Shown: piece by piece, positions 1 to 8,931 of the stretch
How the letters are laid out: each line of letters starts with the position of its first letter
How positions within the stretch are numbered: the first letter of the stretch is position 1
Assembly (NCBI GenBank): GCA_000023405.1
Contig: CP001643.1
Coordinates: 558,001-622,000, forward strand
DNA from: Brachybacterium faecium DSM 4810
GTDB lineage: Bacteria; Actinomycetota; Actinomycetes; Actinomycetales; Dermabacteraceae
Direction of reading: 5' to 3'
DNA: 64,000 bases
Position numbers and translations under genes: made by a program
Notes under the pieces: model-generated
Databases searched by the model: none
What the model saw: only the letters and a program-made list of their open reading frames with translations
What the model was told of the DNA's origin: nothing

Positions 1-1032
1 GGAGGGCAGCGTGCCGCACTCGACGAGCTGGCGCACGTCCTCGCCGTACTCCTCGCCGCGCCGACGGAACTGGTCGTCGTGGAAGGCCGTGGTCTCGGCG
101 GTGTCGATCACGGTGAGGGCGAAGGTCGCCTCCGCGAGCGAAGGGAGTGTGAGAGGAACGAGCTGCGCGCCCGCCTCGACCATGGCGCCGAGCGTTCCGC
201 GCACCACGTCCTCGACCGCGGGGTCGATGCGGTCGAAGAAGAAGTCCTCCTCGATCCCGATGCGCAGCGGAGCCTCCGCCGCCATCTCCTGCGCGGTCAT
301 CGTCGGTGGCAGCGGCAGCGACGACGGGACACGGGGGTCGTGCCCGCTGATCGCATCCAGGAGAAGCGCCGCATCGGCCGCGGTCTGGGTCAGCACACCG
401 ACGTGGTCCAGGCTCCACGCCTCCGGGTAGCAGCCGTAGCTGCTCACGCGGCCATAGGTGGGTTTGAGCCCGACGATGCCGCAGGCCGCTGCGGGGATCC
501 GGATGGAGCCGGAGGTGTCGGAGCCGAGGGCGCCCAGTGCCATCCCGGCGGAGACGGCGACGGCGGACCCGCCGCTCGAGCCGCCCGGTGTCCGCTCGGT
601 ATCCCACGGGTTGCGGCAGATGCCGAAATGAGGGTTCTCCGTGGTGACGCCGAGCGCGAATTCGTGCAGATTCGTTGCGCCGAGCCGTACGGCGCCGTGC
701 GTGTCGAGCCGGTCGACCACACCGGCGTTCTCCGCCGGGAGGTGGCTGCGATAGATCGCGGAGCCCATCGTCGTGACTCGGCCGGCGACCGCCAGGTTGT
801 CCTTGACGGCGAGCGGCAGGCCGTCGAGCGGGCCCCGCACCTGTCCTTCTCGCCGGCGGGCATCGGCCTCGTCGGCTCCGCGCCGTGCCCCGTCCGACTC
901 GACGGTGATGAAGGCGCGGAGTGCGGAGTCGTGCTCCTCGATGCGCGCGAGGCACGCCTCGGTGAGCTCGCGGGATGTGGTCTCGGCTCGGGCGAGACGC
1001 TGTGCGGCGTCGAGCAGGCTCACTGTCGTCAT
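1..1032 (-). CDS. Amidase (amidase signature family), C-terminus beyond window
   Basis: Amidase-signature enzyme hydrolysing a carboxamide to acid plus ammonia; the substrate cannot be told from sequence. The N-terminal Lys of the Ser-cisSer-Lys triad lies in AVKDNLAVAG, the Gly/Ser-rich signature reads GGSSGGS, and the nucleophile region is GSDTSGSIRIPAA. About 344 residues are visible; the gene continues past position 1. The ATG overlaps the stop of the preceding 62-residue gene (ATGA), so translation is probably coupled. With the permease further upstream this forms a three-gene import-and-hydrolysis operon. No signal peptide, so cytoplasmic. GatA itself is unlikely, because GatB and a full-length GatC are absent from the operon. 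Confidence 0.9.
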   Translation of the reverse strand, partial: MTTVSLLDAAQRLARAETTSRELTEACLARIEEHDSALRAFITVESDGARRGADEADARRREGQVRGPLDGLPLAVKDNLAVAGRVTTMGSAIYRSHLPAENAGVVDRLDTHGAVRLGATNLHEFALGVTTENPHFGICRNPWDTERTPGGSSGGSAVAVSAGMALGALGSDTSGSIRIPAAACGIVGLKPTYGRVSSYGCYPEAWSLDHVGVLTQTAADAALLLDAISGHDPRVPSSLPLPPTMTAQEMAAEAPLRIGIEEDFFFDRIDPAVEDVVRGTLGAMVEAGAQLVPLTLPSLAEATFALTVIDTAETTAFHDDQFRRRGEEYGEDVRQLVECGTLPS

Positions 1033-1217
1033 GTCGTCCTCGTCCTGGGGTCGAAGATCATCGCCGGATGCACTTCATGGAGCTGGTCGCGGTCGACGCC
1101 GTCGCGCAGGGCGGCCAGGTCTTCGGCGTGCGTCTGCAGCGCCTCGGCGTCGGTGTCCGGCGTGGAGGGGAAACGAGCTCGGGCGGTGTCGAGCGGATTC
1201 AGAGCGGGCAGTTCCAT
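1029..1217 (-). CDS. 62-residue GatC-like small protein between permease and amidase
   Basis: Small protein starting MELPALNPLD. Its start overlaps the permease stop and its stop overlaps the amidase start, both as ATGA, so all three are likely co-translated. The C-terminal part (LAALRDGVDRDQLHEVHPAM then IFDPR) resembles the tail of GatC/AtzG-type partners, which have a LR-D region followed by AP and F-x-P. Such partners wrap amidase-signature subunits. I infer an accessory subunit for the adjacent amidase. The similarity is by eye only and the protein is shorter than GatC (about 95 residues). The alternative is an unrelated small cytosolic protein. Confidence 0.6.
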   Translation of the reverse strand: MELPALNPLDTARARFPSTPDTDAEALQTHAEDLAALRDGVDRDQLHEVHPAMIFDPRTRTT

Positions 1218-2593
1218 CAGTCGACCTTTCCGACGTCGTCGGGCCCCAGCACGAGCGGGGTGTAGTCCTCGTCCACTCGCGCGCGGTAGATCCGCATCGC
1301 GACCGGGACCAGGGCTCCGATGATGATGTAGGCGATGATCGGCGGCCACGCGTTAGCGGGCAGCAGGGTGACTCCCACGATAGTGATCGCAGCGGAGACC
1401 AGCATGCCGAGCACGAACATCGGCTTCCCGACGGGGGAGCGGAACGAGCGCTCCCAGTCCGGACGCTTGCTGCGCAGGCGGTAGGCGGAGAGACATCCCA
1501 GGAAGTACACCGCGCCGGCGGCGACCACCGAGAGGGAATAGGTGTACTGCACCCAGTTCGTGCTGGTGAAGGCAGCGAAGAAGATGCCGAAGCCGAGCAC
1601 GACGAGGTTGCCGATGTACGGCTGGCCGTGGCGGTTGGTGCGGGTGAACCAGGGCGGCAGCTGACGCAGCTGGGAGGCGCCGTAGAGCACTCGGGCCGAG
1701 GAGGTCCAGAACCCCATCAGGGTGGTGAAGGCGTACAGCAGCCCCGCAGCGATCGCGAGCAGGCCGATGATCGCGGGCATGCCCAGCTGATCCACCAGCT
1801 GGGGCTCCGGCACGCTCAGCCCCGCGATGACGTCGTGCGGGGCGAGGCCGCCGATCGCGAAGGTGGCCAGCATGTACACGAGGGCCGGGATGAACAGGCC
1901 CGCGAGGATCACGATGACCATCTTCTTCGCGGCGAAGCGGGTCTCCTGCACCATCGTCGGCGTCATCGCGAAACCGATGTATTTCAGCACGAGCGCGGAG
2001 CCGGCGGCGACCGCACCCATCATGCCGTGGGGGAAGAGCCCACCGTGATCGGAGATGTTGCTGTACTCCCAGTGGCCGCTGGAGAGGTAGTAGATCGATG
2101 TGCCGACGGTGATTCCCACCATGACGACGAACAGGACGATCGCGAGCACTCCGGTGAGCCTGATGTTGAAGTTCGAGAACACGTACCAGAGCACCATGAT
2201 CGCGATCGCGATCAGCGGCTGCACCGGGACCGGCACATCCACGAAGTACCCGGCCGCGGTGACGAAGATGAATGCCACCAGCGGCGGCTCGACGACCTGC
2301 ACCAGGAAGAACAGCCACTGGGTCGCCCAGCCTGCCGTCGGATTCATGGCGTTGGAGGACCACACATCGACCGAGGACGAGTACGGCAACATCGACGTGA
2401 GCTCTGCGAACGCGAGGCCGATGGGGACCAGGACCACCGCGAGGATCGGGAAGATGAGGGCGGCACCGGCACCGGTGAGTTCGAACCAATAGGGTGCCTC
2501 GGCGAGCCAGCCGCCGAGCACCGCACCGGCCGCGAGGGCGATGAGGCTGAGGAGGGAGAGCTGACGTTTGAGTCCGGGGGATTGTCCAGCCAT
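1217..2593 (-). CDS. APC-superfamily amino acid/amine permease
   Basis: A 458-residue polytopic membrane protein with about 12 hydrophobic segments. The first transmembrane helix holds the small-residue stretch ALAAGAVLGGWLAEAPYW, typical of APC transporters where the substrate backbone binds. Family length is usually 430-500 residues. The start MAGQSPG is chosen because AGGAGA lies seven bases upstream; a longer reading frame exists but has no ribosome site. First gene of the operon with the small GatC-like protein and the amidase, so it probably imports the amide substrate or a related amino compound. A good promoter lies just upstream. Exact substrate unknown. Confidence 0.88.
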   Translation of the reverse strand: MAGQSPGLKRQLSLLSLIALAAGAVLGGWLAEAPYWFELTGAGAALIFPILAVVLVPIGLAFAELTSMLPYSSSVDVWSSNAMNPTAGWATQWLFFLVQVVEPPLVAFIFVTAAGYFVDVPVPVQPLIAIAIMVLWYVFSNFNIRLTGVLAIVLFVVMVGITVGTSIYYLSSGHWEYSNISDHGGLFPHGMMGAVAAGSALVLKYIGFAMTPTMVQETRFAAKKMVIVILAGLFIPALVYMLATFAIGGLAPHDVIAGLSVPEPQLVDQLGMPAIIGLLAIAAGLLYAFTTLMGFWTSSARVLYGASQLRQLPPWFTRTNRHGQPYIGNLVVLGFGIFFAAFTSTNWVQYTYSLSVVAAGAVYFLGCLSAYRLRSKRPDWERSFRSPVGKPMFVLGMLVSAAITIVGVTLLPANAWPPIIAYIIIGALVPVAMRIYRARVDEDYTPLVLGPDDVGKVD

Positions 2594-2627
2594 GACGTCT
2601 CCTTCGACGTACGAGCGCTGAATTTCC

Positions 2628-2655
2628 ACCATATATCGCATTCCGCGAGCGTCAA
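2628..2655 (-). promoter_or_regulatory. Sigma-70-type promoter of the permease-amidase operon
   Basis: On the minus strand, TTGACG (2650-2655) and TATGGT (2628-2633) are separated by 16 bases, close to the housekeeping consensus. The predicted transcript would start near 2621 and leave a leader of roughly 28 bases including the ribosome site of the permease gene. An alternative -10, TATATG, overlaps. The remaining bases up to 2890 hold no gene I can support. Confidence 0.55.
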
Positions 2656-2890
2656 GGCAATGTTTTCTCGACTTCCATGAACGAGCGAGTTGTCGCGGCG
2701 GCGGGCCGCCTCCCGGGACCATCGGTCATCGACGGTCTGCTGACGAGCCATCTCCGCTCGGGATCTGGCTCGCCAGCAGATGGTCGGGTGTCATCTCTGC
2801 AGGATCGTCAGGATTCGTGCCCGAGCAGCCGCCGGGCGGGTCGGAGCTTGACGATCGCGCGGTCAGGCGACGAAGAGTTCGCAGCTGAGC

Positions 2891-3883
2891 TCACCCGTCC
2901 GCGCGCAGCCCCACCCCGAACCCGTCGGCCGGGTCCGCGACAGCGACGGCGAGCGTCGTGTCGGACTGCCCGTAATAAGCGAACCATCTGCCGCGGAACT
3001 TCACGAGCCCCTCGACGAAGGTGACGTTGGAGACGAGGCCGTGGGTGTCCTCGTAGGTCTGGGGCCGCAGCCAGGGCTCCTGCAGCCGGGCCATCACCTT
3101 GGTCGGCTCTGCGGGGTCGATGACGATCTGGCCGCACCGGTAGTCGACGTCGACGGTGCCGTCGGAATGGACCTCGCGCGTGGCGCCGTTGGTGAGCATC
3201 ACGAGCAGGCCGTCGTCGGTGAGCACGGGGGAGGTGCCGATCTCCACCAGGGCTTCGTCGAAGGTGCCGGGCGTGGGGGAGTACATCGGCTCGTCATCGC
3301 TGGTGCCGGGGGTCCAGTGGATGAGGTCGTCGCTGGTGGCCCAGTAGATGCCGCCCTCGCCGAAGTACATCCACCACGTGCCGTCGATCTGCTGGGGCAC
3401 GATCACGCCGGCCTTCGACCAGTTGTGGCCGCGGGGGTCCATGGTCTTGAAGGTGTCGAAGTCCTCGAAGAGGGGGCCGTGCTTGGTCCAGGTGCGCAGG
3501 TCGGTGGAGGTGGCCAGGCACAGCTGCGCCACCGTCCGGTCCCACCCCGTGTAGGTGAGGTAGTAGGTGCCCTCGATGTACGCGATGCGGGGGTCCTCGC
3601 AGCCGTGCCGCTCGTAGTCGTGCTCGGGGGAGAGGATCGGGGCGTCCTCGCGCTCGAAGTGGTAGCCGTCATCGCTCACCGCGATCCCGATGTGGGAGAC
3701 GATGTCCTCCGCGTGGGCGCGGTACAGCAGCACCACCTGGTCATCGATCACCAGCGCTGCGGGGTTGTACAGGTTCGCGGACTCCCAGGAGTCGCCCTTG
3801 GGGCGCAGGATCGGGTTGTGCTCGTAGGGGACGAAGGGGCCGAGCGGGAATGTGGCGCCGCCGAACAGGGACACAGTGGACAT
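2891..3883 (-). CDS. GH130 family beta-mannoside phosphorylase/glycosidase
   Basis: A 330-residue five-bladed propeller enzyme of family GH130. These mostly phosphorolyse beta-1,2- or beta-1,4-mannosides to mannose 1-phosphate. Visible hallmarks: YNPAALVIDDQVVLLYRAH, the CEDPRIAYIEGTYYLTYTGW blade, and HNWSKAGVIVPQ. No signal peptide, so it acts on imported sugar. The start MSTVSLF follows GGGAGAAGC; an upstream start 45 bases earlier has no ribosome site. Last gene of the operon lacI-binding protein-permeases-GH130, 41 bases after the second permease. This makes a mannoside the likely substrate of the transporter. Some GH130 members are hydrolases, so phosphorylase activity is an inference. 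Confidence 0.85.
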   Translation of the reverse strand: MSTVSLFGGATFPLGPFVPYEHNPILRPKGDSWESANLYNPAALVIDDQVVLLYRAHAEDIVSHIGIAVSDDGYHFEREDAPILSPEHDYERHGCEDPRIAYIEGTYYLTYTGWDRTVAQLCLATSTDLRTWTKHGPLFEDFDTFKTMDPRGHNWSKAGVIVPQQIDGTWWMYFGEGGIYWATSDDLIHWTPGTSDDEPMYSPTPGTFDEALVEIGTSPVLTDDGLLVMLTNGATREVHSDGTVDVDYRCGQIVIDPAEPTKVMARLQEPWLRPQTYEDTHGLVSNVTFVEGLVKFRGRWFAYYGQSDTTLAVAVADPADGFGVGLRADG

Positions 3884-3924
3884 GCTTCTCCCGGGGATAG
3901 TTGGAGTGAGACGCGGGCCGGAGA

Positions 3925-4758
3925 TCATCCCTTGATGCCGGCGCCGAGGTCTGAGGGGCGAAAATGTTTCTGGAACAGGCAGAAGAGGACCACCACCGGA
4001 AGGGCAAGAGCGCAGGCTCCGGCGAGGATGACCCCGTTGGGGTTGGCCTCAGCCCGCGCCGCGTTCGAGATGAAGTTCGCCAGCGCCACTGCGAGGGGCT
4101 GGATCGAGGCGTCCTTCGTGATGAGGAAGGGCCAGAGAAACTCATTCCATGGGCCGATAAAGGTGATCAGCACGACCGTAGCGATCGCGGGTTTCACCAT
4201 CGGGATCGCCACGGACCACAGCACGCGCAGCTCGCTCGCTCCATCGATTCGAGCGGCTTCGAAGATCGATTCGGGCAGCGCGCGGAAGAACTGCCGGAAG
4301 ATGAACACCGCAGTGGTGTTGATCAGGAAGGGCAGAATCATCCCCGCGTGGGTGTCGCCGAGCTGGTAGTACGAGGCAACCTGCACGTACAGCGGGATCA
4401 TCAACAGCTGGAAAGGGATCATCTGCACGCCCAGCATCACCACGAAGAGACTGGTGCGGCCGCGCCACTGGAGGCGAGCGAGCGCGTACCCCGCCAGCAG
4501 CCCAAAGCTCAGGGTGCCTGCGAGCACTCCGAGTGCGAAGACGAGGGAGTTGGCGATCGAACGCAATAACGAGATGCGCTGGTTGATGCTCACAAAGTTC
4601 TGCAGCGTCCAGCCGTCCGTGGGAAGTAAATCGCTCGGAGTGTTGGTCGGGTTCTGTTGAAATGCGCCCACCAGCATGAAGTAGAAGGGCGCAAAGAACG
4701 CCAGCGCCATGAGGGCCAGCAAAAGGTAGAAGAAGGCATTCTTGACCGTTCGGCTCAT
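3925..4758 (-). CDS. ABC sugar transporter permease, MalG type
   Basis: A 277-residue inner-membrane permease with six predicted helices and the cytoplasmic EAA loop EAARIDGASELRVLWSVAIP, which docks the ATPase. It starts one base beyond the stop of the upstream permease gene. Partner of the MalF-type permease and the binding protein in the LacI-controlled operon. No ATPase gene is present, which is normal for actinobacterial carbohydrate-uptake family 1 systems that share an MsiK-type ATPase encoded elsewhere. That sharing is inferred from family knowledge. Confidence 0.9.
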   Translation of the reverse strand: MSRTVKNAFFYLLLALMALAFFAPFYFMLVGAFQQNPTNTPSDLLPTDGWTLQNFVSINQRISLLRSIANSLVFALGVLAGTLSFGLLAGYALARLQWRGRTSLFVVMLGVQMIPFQLLMIPLYVQVASYYQLGDTHAGMILPFLINTTAVFIFRQFFRALPESIFEAARIDGASELRVLWSVAIPMVKPAIATVVLITFIGPWNEFLWPFLITKDASIQPLAVALANFISNAARAEANPNGVILAGACALALPVVVLFCLFQKHFRPSDLGAGIKG

Positions 4759-4759
4759 G

Positions 4760-5638
4760 TCAGGACTCCTTCGTCAGTCGGGCCGAGATCAGAGAGAGCA
4801 GGCCGACACCGATCACCAGGAGAACGCCGATCGCGGAGGCGACGTCGGGGTTGCCCTGCTGGATGCCCTTCTGGTAGATCATCAGTACCGGCGAGCTCGA
4901 GGCTCCGTCGGGCCCTCCACCGTTGGTGAGCAGATAGGGCTCTGTGAACAAGTTTGCGCCGATGATGATCGACAGGATCAGCACGATCAGCGTTGTCGGG
5001 CGGAGGCTGGGTATTGTGATGTGCTTGAAGCGCTGGAGGACTCCGGCTCCGTCAGTGGAGGCGGACTCGTACAGCTCCTGAGGTACTGCCTGGAGCGCCG
5101 CGAGGTAGAGCAGGATGTAGAAGCCGAGTTGCTTCCAAGTCACGAACAGTGCGATCGACGGCATGGCCAGAGACTCGTTGACGAGCCAGGAAGGAGACGG
5201 GGCGAGCGGACCGAGGGCAGAGTTGACGATGCCGCCTTCGGAGAACAGAAGCATCCACACGCCGATCAGCGACACGCTCGCGGTGACATAGGGGACATAG
5301 AACGCGACCCGGAACGCGGCGGTCCATCGCGTGATGGCATTCAGCGCGGAAGCGAGAACCATCGACAGGCCGACGGTCAGGGGGACGTTGATCGCAAGGA
5401 ACACGGCGATGTTCACAAACGACTGCTGGACCCGCGGATCCGACAGGGCCGCGCGGTAGTTCGCCAGCCCCACGAACTCGTGATCGATGCTCATGCCGGG
5501 AGCTGCGAAGACGTAGTCGTAGAAGGAAATCCATACCGCGGAGGCCAGGGGGTAGGCCATCACCACGGCAAGGAAAACGACGTAGGGGGCTGCGAGGGCC
5601 AGCCCGAACGGCTGACGGCCGAATACTCGGGTGATCAT
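4760..5638 (-). CDS. ABC sugar transporter permease, MalF type
   Basis: A 292-residue permease with about six transmembrane helices, the first being FGLALAAPYVVFLAVVMAYP. The EAA loop appears as ESASTDGAGVLQRFKHITIP, slightly degenerate (ES in place of EA), as is common for MalF partners. Two bases separate it from the binding-protein stop codon, so it is firmly within the operon. It forms the heterodimeric channel with the MalG-type protein downstream. Confidence 0.9.
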   Translation of the reverse strand: MITRVFGRQPFGLALAAPYVVFLAVVMAYPLASAVWISFYDYVFAAPGMSIDHEFVGLANYRAALSDPRVQQSFVNIAVFLAINVPLTVGLSMVLASALNAITRWTAAFRVAFYVPYVTASVSLIGVWMLLFSEGGIVNSALGPLAPSPSWLVNESLAMPSIALFVTWKQLGFYILLYLAALQAVPQELYESASTDGAGVLQRFKHITIPSLRPTTLIVLILSIIIGANLFTEPYLLTNGGGPDGASSSPVLMIYQKGIQQGNPDVASAIGVLLVIGVGLLSLISARLTKES

Positions 5639-5640
5639 GG

Positions 5641-6969
5641 TCAGGCTCCCACCAGAAGGTCGATGTCATGGGCGACAGAGGGGAACTCCTCCGAGACGCT
5701 GCGCTTGCCGAGGATCGCCGACGCCACGTAGGCGTCGCGGAACCGTTGCCAGATATCGATGGACCCTGCGATATTCGGGACGTCCGCCACGCGCGCAGAC
5801 TGATCGGCGAACGCGCGATAGGCCGGGTTCTCGTCGAAGAACTGCGGAAGAACCTCAAGTAGGTTGGCGCGCATGGGCATCTGACCGGTGAGGTCCAGCA
5901 AGGTGCGATCTTGGTCGATGTCGGTGGCGAAACGGAGCACGTCCCAGGCCGTCAGTTGGTTCTGGCTGGAGGTGAAGATCGACGCGTTCTTGGCATCGGC
6001 GAAGGTGGTGATCTCCTCCGGTGGCGCCCCGTCCGGGGTGGGGACCGGCATGATCCCGTAGTCGAGGGTGCCGTCGTACGAAGCGATCGCCCATGGCCCT
6101 GCGATCTGCATCGCGGTGCTGCCCACCGCCATGGCGTTGTCCGTAGAGGTCTCCCGTGGTGCGAGGCCTCGAGCATAGATCTGCTCCCAGAACTCGCCGG
6201 CAGATATGCCCTCGGGGCTGGCGAAGGTTGCGGACCCGTCCTCGATGAGCCGTATCCCACCGGTCTGCGCGAGCAGCAACGGATAATAGTCGAACCAGGA
6301 TTCGAAGAACTCGGCAGTCGGGGCGGGCCAGATCGCCGAGGGGGAGGCGCCCGAATCGACGATCTTCTGTGCTCCGGCGAGGAAGGAGTCATAGGAGTCC
6401 ATGCCGGGGTCATCAGGGTCGATGCCAGCCAACTCGAAGAGTTCCCGGTTGTACATGATCATCACGGGGTTCGACTTCCAAGGCAGCTGGTAATACGCGC
6501 CGTCCTCATGGACATACCCGCGCGCGACTTCGCCCACTCGATCCTCGATGTACTCGGTGCCGCCATCGAACGACGACAGGTTCACGAGCCCGCCCTGACG
6601 TACCCAGTCAGTGGTCGCCGCCGGTGATACCGCGAAGAGCAGATCGGGTGTCGTGCCAGCGACGATGGCGGCGGTGATCGCCTCCTCTGTACTCGCGCCG
6701 GCCGGTACCTCCTGGAGCGTGACCGCCTCATCGGGGTGGTCTGCGTTCCAGGCCTCGGTGACCGCCTTTCCCCAGGCCAGCTCCTGCTCGTTGTTCGATG
6801 TCCAGATGGTGATGGGTCCTCTGGATTCACGCGCCGCGGCCTGATCCGCGACGACAGGCCGGGAGCAGGCGGAGGTGACGCCTGTACCTGCCAGGCCGGC
6901 GAGAGCGAGCATGCCACGGGCGACGGCGCGTCGGGTGGGTCGCGCGGGTGTTGCGTGGAGGGACGTCAT
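5641..6969 (-). CDS. Extracellular sugar-binding lipoprotein of ABC transporter (family 1)
   Basis: A 442-residue solute-binding protein. The N-terminus has twin arginines (PTRRAVARG), a hydrophobic segment and a lipobox-like GVTSAC, so it is probably exported and lipid-anchored; the first residue of the lipobox is non-canonical. The mature part reads GPITIWTSNNEQELAWGKAV, typical of carbohydrate-binding family 1 proteins. The ribosome site GAGGAG precedes the ATG. Only 40 bases separate it from lacI upstream, too little for a strong separate promoter, so it is probably read through from the operator-controlled promoter at 8150. Captures the oligosaccharide used by the GH130 enzyme. Confidence 0.9.
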   Translation of the reverse strand: MTSLHATPARPTRRAVARGMLALAGLAGTGVTSACSRPVVADQAAARESRGPITIWTSNNEQELAWGKAVTEAWNADHPDEAVTLQEVPAGASTEEAITAAIVAGTTPDLLFAVSPAATTDWVRQGGLVNLSSFDGGTEYIEDRVGEVARGYVHEDGAYYQLPWKSNPVMIMYNRELFELAGIDPDDPGMDSYDSFLAGAQKIVDSGASPSAIWPAPTAEFFESWFDYYPLLLAQTGGIRLIEDGSATFASPEGISAGEFWEQIYARGLAPRETSTDNAMAVGSTAMQIAGPWAIASYDGTLDYGIMPVPTPDGAPPEEITTFADAKNASIFTSSQNQLTAWDVLRFATDIDQDRTLLDLTGQMPMRANLLEVLPQFFDENPAYRAFADQSARVADVPNIAGSIDIWQRFRDAYVASAILGKRSVSEEFPSVAHDIDLLVGA

Positions 6970-7009
6970 TGTTCTCCTCGGTGGATCGTTCCGATGGATC
7001 TGTTCGGAC

Positions 7010-8101
7010 TCAGTCGAGATCGGACGGTGGGCCGATGCTGCCTCGGGCGATAACCGTCGGGCCGTCGACGCGTGTTATGGGGACTGCGACCCCTGCCAGC
7101 GTGGCGAGAAGGGTGCGCGCGGTGGTGGCGCCGACCTCGTCTGCTCGGGTGGAAACACTGGACAAACCAGGGGAGAGGTGGGCTGCGAGGTCGGAGTCGT
7201 CGAAGCCCGTGAGGGAGAGCTGCTCGGGAATGAGCAGGCCACGGCTTCGGGCAAGGGACAGACCGGCAATGGCCATGACATCGTTTGCGTAGACGATCGC
7301 GGTGGGTCTCGGCTCGCGGTCTAGCAGCTCGAGGGTGCGACTCCGACCTGAAGCGGCCGTGAAGTCACCGTCGACGACCAGCGACGGATCCAGCCCATGC
7401 TCAAGCATCGCAGCCTCGAACGCGTTTCGCCGCTCAGTCGCGTGGACATATCGCAAAGGGCCGGAGACGTGAGCGATTCGGCGGTGTCCGGCCTCGACGA
7501 GAAGGCTCACGAGATCCCGGATCGCAGGGGCGTTCTCGGCGAGCACGACGGGGAAGGCGGTGGTCTCGACCTCATCCTCGCTCTTGTCTCCGACATTGTC
7601 GAAGCCCGCGTCGTCGAGCCCTGCGGCTGCCGGCGAGGGGGCGAGCAGCACGGCCGGAAGTCCCAGCTCGCGCATGAGTGCGGGCCGACGATCCCCCGTC
7701 TGCACGTCCAGCAGGATCACGCCGTCCACACGTCCGGTGGCATACCTCCGGTAGATGGCGGTTTCGTCTTCTTCGGTGGCGACAACGCTGAGCAGCAGCC
7801 CCATGCCGGCCTCGGCGAGCACGGATTCGCAGCCAGCGATGAAACGCGGGAAGAAGGGGTCAGTGGAGATGACCTCTGGGCTGCGCGCAAGCACCAGACC
7901 GATCGTGGCGGTGCGCGACATTGCCAGGGCGCGGGCGCTCTCACTGGCCGTCCACTCGAGATCCTCCGCGGCCTCGAAGATCCGCTGACGGGTCGCCTCG
8001 GAGACTGGGCGCTTGCCTGAGTAAGCCAGGGAGACAGTGGCCTTGGAGACGCCGGCGCGGCGCGCGACGTCGCCGATCGTCGCTCTCCGCGATGACGACA
8101 T
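7010..8101 (-). CDS. LacI-family transcriptional regulator
   Basis: A 363-residue repressor. The N-terminal helix-turn-helix reads TIGDVARRAGVSKATVSLAY with hinge-region residues ALAMSRTATIGLVL, followed by a periplasmic-binding-like effector domain. The start MSSSRRA follows GGAGGTG five bases upstream; the longer frame is not supported. It is the first gene of a five-gene operon with the sugar transporter and GH130. A perfect LacI-type palindrome overlaps its promoter, so autoregulation of the whole operon is expected, with a mannoside or its breakdown product as inducer (inference). Confidence 0.92.
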   Translation of the reverse strand: MSSSRRATIGDVARRAGVSKATVSLAYSGKRPVSEATRQRIFEAAEDLEWTASESARALAMSRTATIGLVLARSPEVISTDPFFPRFIAGCESVLAEAGMGLLLSVVATEEDETAIYRRYATGRVDGVILLDVQTGDRRPALMRELGLPAVLLAPSPAAAGLDDAGFDNVGDKSEDEVETTAFPVVLAENAPAIRDLVSLLVEAGHRRIAHVSGPLRYVHATERRNAFEAAMLEHGLDPSLVVDGDFTAASGRSRTLELLDREPRPTAIVYANDVMAIAGLSLARSRGLLIPEQLSLTGFDDSDLAAHLSPGLSSVSTRADEVGATTARTLLATLAGVAVPITRVDGPTVIARGSIGPPSDLD

Positions 8102-8148
8102 CGTCCACCTCCATGGTGCTGGTCCTGCTGGCGCTCGACGGGCGGACC

Positions 8149-8168
8149 AGCGTACGCAAACCGGTTTG
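8149..8168 (-). promoter_or_regulatory. LacI-type operator next to -10 box of the GH130 sugar operon
   Basis: The perfect 12-base palindrome CAAACCGGTTTG (8157-8168) has the central CG and flanking A/T of LacI-family operators. On the minus strand it lies three bases upstream of a candidate -10 TACGCT (8149-8154), so a bound repressor would cover the -10/-35 spacer. No convincing -35 is seen. No second copy was found upstream of the binding-protein gene, so this site probably controls lacI and the four genes behind it. Confidence 0.7.
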
Positions 8169-8313
8169 ACCGCCTCCATCGAAGCTGGCGGGGAGCGGTT
8201 CTGTCAAGCGGCGTGCGCGCGGTGTCCCCCTGCCGTCCATTTGCCGACCTCGGAACGAAGAAGGACGCAATCAGGGCCAAGATGAAGGCCTTCACCGGTC
8301 GGTGATATGCGAT

Positions 8314-8351
8314 GAGGCCCCGAGGAAGCCCATGAACCTCCCGGGGGCCTC
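8314..8351 (-). terminator. Hairpin downstream of the small lipoprotein gene
   Basis: An inverted repeat GAGGCCCC (8314-8321) / GGGGCCTC (8344-8351) with extra pairing of GAGG and CCTC inside can form a stable stem. It follows the stop of the lipoprotein gene and precedes the lacI promoter region. There is no uridine run, so factor-independent termination is uncertain. Confidence 0.4.
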
Positions 8352-8399
8352 GTCGTGTCCGCCGTGATGGGGCCGACGGCGGAACCTTGCCGGCTGGGG

Positions 8400-8840
8400 T
8401 CACCCGAGGTCGATGACCTCGCCACCAACTTCCTCCTGCGCTGCCTCAAGCCAGGTCGTGATCTGCGGCTTCTCCTCGTCGTTGAACGCGTAGCTGGTGT
8501 GGACATACCAGTTGTCGCCAACCAGCACGACCATGTCGCCGCCATCCTCAGCGAGGGCCTTCACGTCTACTTCGCCTTCGGTCACGACTACGCCACCCAT
8601 GTTGTAGTCGGAGCCTGCGAGCTCTGGCGCGAGGCAATCAAACGTTGAGAGCGTGGCGCCGGTCTCGTCGTCGGTGTCCGTGTCGGAGTCGACCATCGTG
8701 CAGGACTTGGCCTCATTGAGTGCGGCCTGCAGTGCAGCAGCATCCTCGAATGTCGAGCTGGCGTCAGCACTGCTTCCACACCCGGCAGCCAGTGCGGCAA
8801 CAGCAGCGGCACCGAGAACAGCGGACAGTCTGGTCTTCAT
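8400..8840 (-). CDS. Small secreted lipoprotein, unknown function
   Basis: A 146-residue protein with a clear lipoprotein signal peptide: MKTRLSAVLGAAAVAALAAG followed by C, lipobox LAAGC. The mature part is acidic and Thr/Asp-rich (DSDTDTDDETGAT), with cysteines in SCTMV and TFDCLAP that could form a disulfide. No enzymatic motif is recognised. It is transcribed alone. The layout is like small actinobacterial surface lipoproteins of unknown role. Confidence 0.8.
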   Translation of the reverse strand: MKTRLSAVLGAAAVAALAAGCGSSADASSTFEDAAALQAALNEAKSCTMVDSDTDTDDETGATLSTFDCLAPELAGSDYNMGGVVVTEGEVDVKALAEDGGDMVVLVGDNWYVHTSYAFNDEEKPQITTWLEAAQEEVGGEVIDLG

Positions 8841-8931
8841 TAGGTTCCCCTCATATAGTTGTTCCGCCGGCCAGGGCTTGTGTGGCCGTGGAGCACCATC
8901 GTACTAATCTCGGTGCGGGCCGATAGCTCAC

